A stretch of 64,000 bases of DNA, taken from the NCBI GenBank assembly GCA_035506135.1, contig DATJPY010000104.1, positions 1-64,000 of the forward strand, written 5' to 3'. The stretch is from DATJPY01 sp035506135 (GTDB taxonomy: Bacteria > Myxococcota_A > UBA9160 > PR03). Numbering within the stretch: position 1 is the stretch's first letter; each line of letters starts with the position of its first letter. Below, piece after piece: positions 7,899 to 15,242 of the stretch. The notes beneath the pieces were generated by a model. The model had not been told where the DNA came from and made no database searches. It saw only the letters and a list, made by a program, of their open reading frames with translations. Both the position numbers and the translations under genes were made by a program.

Positions 7899-8646
7899 TG
7901 CCGCCGTCGACGAGGAAGGTCGCGCCGCTCACGTAGCTCGACTCGTCGGAGGCGAGGAAGAGCGCGGCGCGCGCGATCTCGGGCGCCTCGGCGAGCCGGC
8001 CCATCGGGATGTGCACGAAGCGGCGCGCGCGCGCGGCCGGCTCGCGCAGAAGGTCGGCGAGAAGCGGCGTGTTCACCGGCCCCGGGCAGAGCGCGTTGGC
8101 GCGGATGCCGCGCCGCGCGTACTCGACCGCGATCTCGCGCGTCATCGCCAGCACCCCGCCCTTGCTCGCGGTGTACGCGACCTGCGAGGTCGCGGCCCCG
8201 ACGACGGCGACGAACGAGGCGGTGTTGATGATCGAGCCACCGCCGGCGCGCAGCAGCGCCGGGATCCCGTGCTTGCAGCCGAGGAAGACGCCCTTCAGGT
8301 TGACGGCGATCACCTGGTCGAAGACCTCGTCGGGCGTGTCGACCGGAGAGCCGTCGCGCGCCGGGAAGATGCCGGCGTTGTTGAAGAGCACGTGCAGGGC
8401 GCCGAAGTCGCGCTCGGCGAGCGCAACGGCGGCGCCCAGGTCCTCGCCGCGCGAGACGTCGCAGCGGGCGAAGCGGGCCGCGCCGCCGGCCTTCTCGATC
8501 TCGCGGACCGCGGCTGCGCCCGCCGAGGCGTCGAGGTCGGCGACCACGACGCGGGCGCCCTCGCCCGCGAAGAGCTTCGCCGCCTCGCGACCGATGCCGC
8601 TCGCCGCGCCCGTGATCAGCGCCACCTTGCCCGAGAGCCGGCCCAC
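7870..8646 (-). CDS. Short-chain dehydrogenase/reductase
   Basis: A 258-residue classical SDR. TGAASGIG is the NAD(P) loop, NNAG follows beta-4, the catalytic Ser is in NTASF, and YTASK carries Tyr and Lys. An Asp after beta-2 (VVVADLDA) favours NAD. The C-terminus has DGGITSAY. It starts at GTG 8646, one base after the aldehyde dehydrogenase stop, so the two oxidoreductases are almost certainly one operon and may act in series on an alcohol/aldehyde pair. The substrate is unknown. Confidence 0.88.
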   Translation of the reverse strand: MGRLSGKVALITGAASGIGREAAKLFAGEGARVVVADLDASAGAAAVREIEKAGGAARFARCDVSRGEDLGAAVALAERDFGALHVLFNNAGIFPARDGSPVDTPDEVFDQVIAVNLKGVFLGCKHGIPALLRAGGGSIINTASFVAVVGAATSQVAYTASKGGVLAMTREIAVEYARRGIRANALCPGPVNTPLLADLLREPAARARRFVHIPMGRLAEAPEIARAALFLASDESSYVSGATFLVDGGITSAYVTPE

Positions 8647-8647
8647 G

Positions 8648-10123
8648 CTACGCCTCCGTCTCGAAGTAGATCGACTTCAGCTCGCTGTAGGCGTCGAGCG
8701 CCTCGACGCCGAGCTCGCGCCCGACGCCGCTGCGCTTCCAGCCGCCGAACGGCGCCTCGAGATAGACGCTGCGGCTCGCGTTCACCGAGATCACCCCGGT
8801 CTCGACGGCGCGGGCCACGCGCATCGCGCGCGGCGCGTCGCGGGTCCAGAGCGAGCCCGAGAGGCCGTACGGCGAGTCGTTGGCGAGCGCGATCGCCTCG
8901 TCCTCGTCGCGGAAGGAGAGCACCGAGACGACCGGGCCGAAGATCTCCTCGCGCGCGATGCGCATCGCGGGCGCCACGCGGTCGAACACCGCCGGCAGGA
9001 GGAAGGCGCCCCGCGCGAGCGCGCCCGAGCGCGGGATCTCGCCGCCGCAAACCAGGCGCGCGCCCTCGCGGCGGCCCACCTCGAGGTAGCCGGCCACGCG
9101 CTCGCGGTGCGCCGGCGAGATCAGCGAGCCGACCTGCGTCTGCGGATCGAGCGGGTCGCCGACCCGCAGCGCCTGCGTCGCCTTGGCGAAGCGCGCGACC
9201 AGCTCGTCGTGGACCGATTCCTCGACCAGGAGGCGGCTGCGCGCGCAGCAGTCCTGCCCGGCGTTGCCGAACACGGAGAGCAGCGACTTCTCGACGCAGG
9301 CCTCGAGGTCGGCGTCGGCGAAGACCAGGTTGGCCGACTTGCCCCCGAGCTCGAGCGACACGCGCTTGATGTCGGGCGCGGCCAGGCGGAGGATCTCCGC
9401 TCCGTTGTCGCTGTCGCCGGTGAACGAGATCTTGCGAATCGCCGGGTGGCGGACCAGCGCGGCCCCGAGCGTGGCCCCCGGGCCGGCGAGCACGTTCACC
9501 ACGCCGTCGGGCACGCCCGCGTCGCGCGCCAGCGGACCGAGCCGCAGCGCGCTGAGCGGCGTGGCGCTGGCGGGCTTCAGGACGGCGGTGTTGCCCGCGG
9601 CGAGGGCCGGGGCGAGCTTCCAGGCGGCGATCAGGAACGGGAAGTTCCACGGCACGATCAGCGCGCACGGCCCGACCGGCTGGCGCAGCACCACGCCCAC
9701 CCCGCGCGCGTCGACCGGAGGCACCCGCCCCGAGTGCGTGGTGGCCGCGCCCGCGAAGAACTCGAAGCACTGCGCCGCGGCGTCGACCTCCCAGCGCGCG
9801 TCGGCGATCGGCTTGCCGGCGTTGCGCGCCTCGAGCGTCGCCAGCTCCTCGGCGGCGGCGCGGATGCCCGCCGCCAGTCGCAGGAGCGCGCGCTGCCGCT
9901 CGGCAGCGGTCGCGCGCGGCCACGGTCCCGTGCGGAAGGCGCGCTCGGCTGCCGCGGCGGCGCGCTCCGCGCCCTCCACGTCCGCCTGCGCGACGCGCGC
10001 AAGGCGCTCGCCGGTGGCAGGCTCGAGAACGTCGAGCGCCTCTCCGCCCGACGCCCCTGCGCTGCGCCCGTCGATCCAGCTCCCGATCGCGTCCACCGGC
10101 CCCTCCCGCGAGGCGGCCAGCAT
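8648..10123 (-). CDS. NAD(P)-dependent aldehyde dehydrogenase
   Basis: A 491-residue ALDH-superfamily enzyme oxidising an aldehyde to the acid. It has the oxyanion Asn in IVPWNFPF, the catalytic Glu in LELGGKSANLVF, the nucleophile Cys in GNAGQDCCARSR and EEIFGPVVSVL. Two adjacent cysteines stand at the nucleophile position. The sequence type is near betaine-aldehyde and gamma-glutamyl-GABA-aldehyde dehydrogenases. With a PuuD-like hydrolase and a GlnA/PuuA-like ligase 1.5 kb upstream, a part in polyamine breakdown is possible but unproven. The start may be a few codons downstream. Confidence 0.9.
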   Translation of the reverse strand: MLAASREGPVDAIGSWIDGRSAGASGGEALDVLEPATGERLARVAQADVEGAERAAAAAERAFRTGPWPRATAAERQRALLRLAAGIRAAAEELATLEARNAGKPIADARWEVDAAAQCFEFFAGAATTHSGRVPPVDARGVGVVLRQPVGPCALIVPWNFPFLIAAWKLAPALAAGNTAVLKPASATPLSALRLGPLARDAGVPDGVVNVLAGPGATLGAALVRHPAIRKISFTGDSDNGAEILRLAAPDIKRVSLELGGKSANLVFADADLEACVEKSLLSVFGNAGQDCCARSRLLVEESVHDELVARFAKATQALRVGDPLDPQTQVGSLISPAHRERVAGYLEVGRREGARLVCGGEIPRSGALARGAFLLPAVFDRVAPAMRIAREEIFGPVVSVLSFRDEDEAIALANDSPYGLSGSLWTRDAPRAMRVARAVETGVISVNASRSVYLEAPFGGWKRSGVGRELGVEALDAYSELKSIYFETEA

Positions 10124-10156
10124 AGCGGCCCCGCAAGCAGGCCGGCGGTCGGCCGA

Positions 10157-10187
10157 CGCGCAGCGAGGCGAAGCCGAGCGAAGGTCA
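10157..10187 (+). repeat. Dispersed GC-rich repeat, copy 1 (core only)
   Basis: 27 bp at 10157-10183 are identical to 59946-59972 inside the uracil-DNA glycosylase gene (core GCAGCGAGGCGAAGCCGAGC), followed by GTCA versus TTCA. This copy lies in the gap between the aldehyde dehydrogenase and the PilZ gene and overlaps the PilZ stop codon in antisense. The hairpin half of longer copies is missing here. Confidence 0.75.
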
Positions 10188-11540
10188 GGAGGGAGACAAG
10201 AGCCCGCGCTCGACCAGCGACGAGAGCGAAGAGCGGATCTGCGCGTCGTTCTCGGGAATCACGTCCAGGATGCGGCGGACGGTGAAGCCGGCGGCCGCCA
10301 GCTCGAGCACCGCCTCCTCGGTCTTGCCGAGCGGGCGATCGAGCGAGCCGAGCTTCTCGCGGTGCACCGCGAAGCGGGCGCCGGGCGCGAGCTGCGGACC
10401 GGAGAGCCGGTTGGCCTCGTCGATGATCCGCAGCGCGTCGAGGATGGATCCCTCCATCGGCTCGGGGGTCGCGGCGGGCGGCATCGGATCGACGTGCGCG
10501 CGGAACTCGAAGTGGCCCTCGCGCCAGGAGAAGATGCGCGCCAGGGCCTTCACGCCGGTGACCGAGCCCACTTGCGCGAGGAGCAACATTCCCTCCTCGA
10601 ACGCGACGGTGCCCTCCTCGACGCCGCAGGTCACCGTGAGCGTGCCGCGCTTGGCCAGCGCGGCGAACATCTGGAGCAGCGAGACGGCGCCGAGCTCTTC
10701 GAGCGGCCCGCGGATCCCCCCCCGGCTCTGCTCCTCGTTGACCTTGCGCACCTCCTCGACGAAGCGCGCGACGGCCTCGGCCTTCGGTCCGGCCTGGATC
10801 TCCACGGCGACGGCGGGCACCACGCCCTCCCCCGCCACGTGGCGCACGACCTTGCCCGACACCTCCATCACGTCGCCGCTCGTCGGGTGCATGATCCCGA
10901 CCGTGATCTCGCGGCCGACCGGAAGCTCCTCGCCGTCCACCGAGAGCAGGATCCCGGTCTTCGAGAGGTCGCGCGTTCGGCCCTGCAGCGCCTTGCCGGT
11001 GGGACCCTGCACGCGCACCGGGACGCGGGCCCGCGCGCGCTCGGCCCGGGTGCGGTGCGTGCGGTCGGAGGGATCGCCGTCGTGCGACTCGCCCTGCCCG
11101 GTCGGCTCGAAGCCCTCGATCCCGGGGTCGTCGAGCTCGTCGGAGCCGGGGAAGTCGAGCGCCGAGTCGCCCGGCGCCTCGATCGCCTCGGAGGGCTCCA
11201 GCGTGTGCTCGAGGATGGCCTCGAGGCGCGCGCGCAGCTCGGGGGTGGGATCGAGGAACTGGACCGCGACGCCCGGCGAGACGCCCGGCGCCACCGCGTC
11301 GCGGGTGAGACAGTGCACGACCTCCGCGCGAAGCGTGAGCTTCTCGCCCGCGAAGGGCGCCTCGAGCCGCACCTCGACGATCTCGCGAAGGGCGAATCGC
11401 TCGCGCGTCGGCACGAAGGCGCCCCCCTTCGCGAGGTTGCGGCCGTACTCGGCCCGGAAGGTGTCCGGGTTCTCGAAGACGAGGTGCAGTCGGCGTGCCT
11501 TGTCGGGCATCGCGACAGCGTCCTCGGGCGAATCGGCCAT
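10185..11540 (-). CDS. PilZ-domain protein with C-terminal DUF4388 (PATAN-like) domain
   Basis: A 451-residue cytoplasmic protein. Residues about 15-110 form a PilZ-like domain (NLAKGGAFV, VAVQFLDP). An acidic linker of about 45 residues follows. A second PilZ-like domain (about 168-255) has DLSKTGILLSV, and residues about 278-345 are a DUF4388 domain (GPLEELGAVSLLQMFAAL to GHFEFRA). PilZ domains often bind cyclic-di-GMP, but the RxxxR and D/NxSxxG pattern is only partly visible (RARVPVR, DLSKTG). DUF4388 occurs with signalling domains in deltaproteobacteria. ATG 11540 is chosen for its strong Shine-Dalgarno GGGGAGG. The stop is overlapped by a dispersed repeat. A role in motility or surface signalling is inferred. 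Confidence 0.85.
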   Translation of the reverse strand: MADSPEDAVAMPDKARRLHLVFENPDTFRAEYGRNLAKGGAFVPTRERFALREIVEVRLEAPFAGEKLTLRAEVVHCLTRDAVAPGVSPGVAVQFLDPTPELRARLEAILEHTLEPSEAIEAPGDSALDFPGSDELDDPGIEGFEPTGQGESHDGDPSDRTHRTRAERARARVPVRVQGPTGKALQGRTRDLSKTGILLSVDGEELPVGREITVGIMHPTSGDVMEVSGKVVRHVAGEGVVPAVAVEIQAGPKAEAVARFVEEVRKVNEEQSRGGIRGPLEELGAVSLLQMFAALAKRGTLTVTCGVEEGTVAFEEGMLLLAQVGSVTGVKALARIFSWREGHFEFRAHVDPMPPAATPEPMEGSILDALRIIDEANRLSGPQLAPGARFAVHREKLGSLDRPLGKTEEAVLELAAAGFTVRRILDVIPENDAQIRSSLSSLVERGLLSPS

Positions 11541-11674
11541 AGGCCTCCCCGCAGGTCGTATCGGCCCTCTCACGGGTGAGCCTAAGGCCCGATCTCGCCC
11601 AGAATCCCCTTCGAATCCCAGGTGGAGGGAGGCGGCGGATCGCCTCGTCGATGGGAGGCGCCCCCGGCGATCGG

Positions 11675-12415
11675 CTAGCTCCGGGCGCGGGCGATCAGGT
11701 CCTCGAAGAGCCGGCGCTGGCGCCCGTCGGGCTCGCCGTACTGGAGCTCCGGGTGCCACTGGACCGCCCGCAGCTCCGGCCGGCCCGCGAGCTCCACCGC
11801 CTCGATCGTTCCGTCGTCCGCCCAGGCCACCGGCTCGAGCCCCGTGCCCAGGCGCTCCACCGCCTGGTGGTGCCAGGAGGCCACCCGGACCCTCTCGCCG
11901 CCGAGCAGCGCGGCGAGCTCCGAGCCCCCGGCCAGCCGCACGGGGTGGTAGGTGAAGCGCTCGCGCGACACGCGATGCGCTACCGCCTCGCCGACCACGT
12001 CGGGGAGATGCACGTGGAGCGCACCGCCGAGCGCGACGTTCAGGATCTGCATGCCGCGGCAGATCGCGAGCGTCGGGGTCCGCCGCGCGAGCGCCTCGGC
12101 CGCGAGGTCGAGCTCGAAGGCGTCGCGCTCCTCGCAGGTGGCGTACACCGCTTCGTGGCCGGTGGCGCCGAAGCGCAGCGGGTCGATGTCGCCGCCCCCG
12201 CACAGCACCAGCCCGGCCACCGCGTCGAGCAGCTCTGCGGGCCGCGCGTCGCCGGGCGGCAGCAGCACGGGCAGGCCCCCCGCGGCGCGCACGGCGTCGA
12301 CGTAGGCGGCCGGGACGTGGAAGCGCTCGCGGCCGGCGCGGTCGCGGTGGTAGGTGGTGACGCCGATCAGGGGTCTGCGCAGCGAAACGTCTCGCAAGGT
12401 CCGCTCGCGGCTCAA
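11675..12415 (-). CDS. Gamma-glutamyl-gamma-aminobutyrate hydrolase-like class I amidotransferase (PuuD-like)
   Basis: About 246 residues of the peptidase C26 family: GVTTYHRD near the start, LVLCGGGDIDP, the nucleophile Cys in AICRGMQILNVALGG, and the His/Glu pair in VQWHPELQ. PuuD cleaves gamma-glutamyl-GABA to glutamate and GABA. The probable TTG start at 12415 overlaps the TGA of the upstream glutamine-synthetase-like gene (TTGA); TTG 12397 is an alternative. Coupling to a GlnA/PuuA-type ligase supports gamma-glutamylated amine metabolism. General glutamine amidotransferase activity cannot be excluded. Confidence 0.85.
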   Translation of the reverse strand: MSRERTLRDVSLRRPLIGVTTYHRDRAGRERFHVPAAYVDAVRAAGGLPVLLPPGDARPAELLDAVAGLVLCGGGDIDPLRFGATGHEAVYATCEERDAFELDLAAEALARRTPTLAICRGMQILNVALGGALHVHLPDVVGEAVAHRVSRERFTYHPVRLAGGSELAALLGGERVRVASWHHQAVERLGTGLEPVAWADDGTIEAVELAGRPELRAVQWHPELQYGEPDGRQRRLFEDLIARARS

Positions 12416-13800
12416 ATGCGCTCGAAGTAGCGCGCGCGCTCGAAGTCGGTGACCGCCAGGTCGAAGCCGTCGCGCTCGGTGCGCGCGAAGTGCAGCAGGT
12501 GGTCGATCACCGCGTCGCCGAAGGCCTTGCGCGCGAAGTCGCTGCGCTCGAGCTCGGCGATGGCGCCGCTGAGCGTGTTCGGCACCGAGGGCAGCTCGGC
12601 CGCGCGGTAGGCGTCGCCCGAGAACGCCGGCGGCGGCTCGAGGCGGCGCTCGATGCCGTCGAGGCCTGCGGCGAGGAGCGCGGCGTAGGCGAGGTAGGGG
12701 TTCGCGTCCGCGCCGGGAATGCGGCACTCGACCCGCAGCGAGGGGCCGCTCCCGACCACGCGGAAGCCCGCCGTGCGGTTGTCGACGCTCCAGGCGATGC
12801 GGGTCGGTGCGAAGGTGCCCGCGCGGTAGCGCTTGTACGAGTTCACCGTCGGTGCGAAGAGCCAGGCGAGCTCGCGCGCATGCGCGAGCAGGCCGGCGAG
12901 ATACCAGCGGAAGGTGTCCGAGCCGCGCAGCGGCGTCCCGGGCAGCGCCTTCGGATCCGACGCGAACGCCGCCTCGTCGGACTCGGTCCACAGGCTCGAG
13001 TGGATGTGCAGGCTGCTCCCGGCCAGGCGCTCGTCCCACTTGGCCATGAAGGTGATCGAGCAGCCCTCCGCCGCGGCGATCTCCTTGGCCGCCTGCTTGT
13101 AGATCACGTGGCGGTCGGCCATCTCGAGCGCCGGCGCGTAGCGCAGGTTGATCTCGTGCTGGCCCGGCGCCCACTCGCCCTTCGAGAACTCGACGGGGAT
13201 GCCCGAGGCGTTGACCTGACGGCGGATGCGGCCGATCACCGGCTCGGCGAAGGTGCCGGACAGCAGGTGGTAGTCCTCGACGTAGCCGCCCGCCGGCCGC
13301 AGATCGGCGTAGCGCTTGGCGCGCGCCTCGGCGTAGGTGTCGCGGAAGAGATACAGCTCGAGCTCGCTGCCCATCTTGGGGACGAAGCCGAGCGCGCGGG
13401 CGCGCTCGATCTGGCGCCGCAGGATCGAGCGGGGCGCCACCGCGACGAGCTGGTCGGACGCCTCGTCGCAGGCGTCGCACAGCACGATCGCCGAGCGGTC
13501 GAGCCACGCCGCTACCCGCAGCGTCGCTGGATCCGGAACGGCGCGCAGGTCCCCGTAGCCGGACTCCCAGTTGGTGAAGGCGTAGCCGGGTGTCGGGTCC
13601 ATCTCCATGTCGCAGGCCAGCAGGTAGTCGCAGACGTGCATGCCGTGGCCGGCGATCTCCTCGAGAAAGAAGTCGGCGTCGATGCGCTTGCCGACGAGCC
13701 GTCCGTACAGGTCCGGCAGCGCCGTCACGATCGTGTCGATGCGTCCCGCCTCGACCTCGCGGCCGAGGCCCGTGAGGTCGAGCCGCCCCCGTTCGCGCAC
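12412..13800 (-). CDS. Glutamine synthetase family ligase (PuuA/GlnA-like)
   Basis: 462 residues with the beta-grasp N-terminus and catalytic domain of the GS family: ELELYLFRD (metal-binding Glu), GEWAPGQHEINLRYAP, ITFMAKWD, GSSLHIHSSLW, NSYKRYRAGTFAPTRIAW, NRTAGFRVV and VECRIPGADANPYLA. The adenylylation-loop motif of GlnA is not evident. Members next to a PuuD-like hydrolase typically ligate glutamate to amines such as putrescine. GTG 13800 has an excellent Shine-Dalgarno (GGAGGG). It ends in a TTGA overlap with the PuuD-like gene and follows purF by 20 bp, so it may be co-transcribed with purQLF. Confidence 0.88.
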   Translation of the reverse strand: MRERGRLDLTGLGREVEAGRIDTIVTALPDLYGRLVGKRIDADFFLEEIAGHGMHVCDYLLACDMEMDPTPGYAFTNWESGYGDLRAVPDPATLRVAAWLDRSAIVLCDACDEASDQLVAVAPRSILRRQIERARALGFVPKMGSELELYLFRDTYAEARAKRYADLRPAGGYVEDYHLLSGTFAEPVIGRIRRQVNASGIPVEFSKGEWAPGQHEINLRYAPALEMADRHVIYKQAAKEIAAAEGCSITFMAKWDERLAGSSLHIHSSLWTESDEAAFASDPKALPGTPLRGSDTFRWYLAGLLAHARELAWLFAPTVNSYKRYRAGTFAPTRIAWSVDNRTAGFRVVGSGPSLRVECRIPGADANPYLAYAALLAAGLDGIERRLEPPPAFSGDAYRAAELPSVPNTLSGAIAELERSDFARKAFGDAVIDHLLHFARTERDGFDLAVTDFERARYFERI

Positions 13801-13820
13801 GCCGCGCCCTCCCCCGACCG

Positions 13821-15242
13821 TCAGCGCCCGGATCCCGGCTCGTCGCCCTCGACCTCCGCGGCGGGGCGGAACAGCGAGAGCTGCGGCAGCTCGGCGTCCT
13901 CGTCGACGGGGATCGGATACGCGTCCGAGAAGCAGGCGTCGCAGACCCCGTGCTTGAGCTGCCGCGCCGCGCCGCGCAAGCCCTCGAGGCTCAGGTAGCC
14001 GAGCGTGTCGGCACCGAGGATCTTGCGGATCTCCTCCACCGGGTGCCGGTGCGCGATCAGCTCCTCGCGGGTCGGGGTGTCGATGCCGTAGTGGCACGGC
14101 CCGATGCTCGGGGGAGACGACACCCGAACGTGTACTTCGGCGGCGCCGGCGTGACGCATCAGGTCCACGAGCTTCAGCAGCGTGGTGCCGCGCACGATCG
14201 AGTCCTCCACCAGCACCACGCGCTTCCCGGCCACCAGAGAGCGGCTGGCGTTGTGCTTGATGCGCACGCGGAAGTCGCGGATCGACTGCGAGGGCTCGAT
14301 GAAGGTGCGCTTCACGTACTGATTGCGCACCAGCGCCGTCTCGTACGGAATGCCGGACTCCTCGGCGTAGCCGAGCGCGGCCGCGTTGCCCGAGTCGAGC
14401 ACCGGCACCACCATGTCCGCCGCCACCGGATGCTCGCGCGCCAGGATGCGCCCGAGCTCCTTGCGGAAGCCGTACACGTTCTGGCCGGCGATCGTCGAGT
14501 CGGGCCGGGCGAAGTAGATGTGCTCGAAGATGCAGAAGGCCTGGCGCGGGGCGCGCGGCCACGGGCGCAGCGTGCGCAGTCGGCCGCGGCGGATCACCAC
14601 GACCTCGCCGGGCTCCAGGTCGCGCTCGTACTCGGCGCCGATCAGGTCGAAAGCGCACGTCTCGCTCGCCGCGATCCAGGCGTTGTCGAGCCGCGCCAGC
14701 GAGAGCGGGCGGAAGCCGTAGGCGTCGCGCGCCAGGACGAGCGCGTCGTCGGTCAGCATGGCGAGGCTGTAGGCGCCCTTCACCCGCGAGAGCGCGTCGA
14801 TCAGCCGATCCTCGGGTGCGCCCTCGCGCGAGCGCGCCAGCAGGTGCACGATCACCTCGCTGTCCGAGGTCGAGGTCAGGATGGAGCCGCGCCCCTCGAG
14901 CTCGCGGCGAATCGCCGCGGCGTTCACCAGGTTGCCGTTGTGCACCAGCGCCACCGGCCCGCCGTCGGTCGTGGCGCAGAACGGCTGCGCGTTGCGCAGG
15001 GAGCTGCCGCCGGTGGTCGAGTAGCGCACGTGGCCGACGGCGTGTCGGCCGGGGAGCTGGCGCAGGATCTTGTCGCCGAAGACGTCGGCGACGAGCCCCA
15101 TCGCCCGGTGCACGTGCTGCTCGCGGCCGTTCGAGGAGACGATGCCGGCGCTCTCCTGGCCGCGATGCTGCAGCGCGTAGAGGCCGAGGTAGGTGAGATG
15201 CGCGGCCTCGGAATGGCCGTGCACGCCGAAGATCCCGCACAT
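13821..15242 (-). CDS. purF: Amidophosphoribosyltransferase
   Basis: A 473-residue enzyme for the committed purine step, PRPP plus glutamine to phosphoribosylamine. Cys2 (MCGIFGVHG) is the N-terminal glutaminase nucleophile, exposed after Met removal. HRGQESAGI and NGNLVNA belong to the Ntn domain. VVLVEDSIVRGTT is the PRPP loop. Cysteines in AFCIFEHIYF, IGPCHYGID and CDACFSDAYP correspond to the 4Fe-4S ligands of the Bacillus-type enzyme. Its ATG abuts the purL stop (TAG then ATG on the minus strand), so purQ-purL-purF is one unit. Confidence 0.95.
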   Translation of the reverse strand: MCGIFGVHGHSEAAHLTYLGLYALQHRGQESAGIVSSNGREQHVHRAMGLVADVFGDKILRQLPGRHAVGHVRYSTTGGSSLRNAQPFCATTDGGPVALVHNGNLVNAAAIRRELEGRGSILTSTSDSEVIVHLLARSREGAPEDRLIDALSRVKGAYSLAMLTDDALVLARDAYGFRPLSLARLDNAWIAASETCAFDLIGAEYERDLEPGEVVVIRRGRLRTLRPWPRAPRQAFCIFEHIYFARPDSTIAGQNVYGFRKELGRILAREHPVAADMVVPVLDSGNAAALGYAEESGIPYETALVRNQYVKRTFIEPSQSIRDFRVRIKHNASRSLVAGKRVVLVEDSIVRGTTLLKLVDLMRHAGAAEVHVRVSSPPSIGPCHYGIDTPTREELIAHRHPVEEIRKILGADTLGYLSLEGLRGAARQLKHGVCDACFSDAYPIPVDEDAELPQLSLFRPAAEVEGDEPGSGR

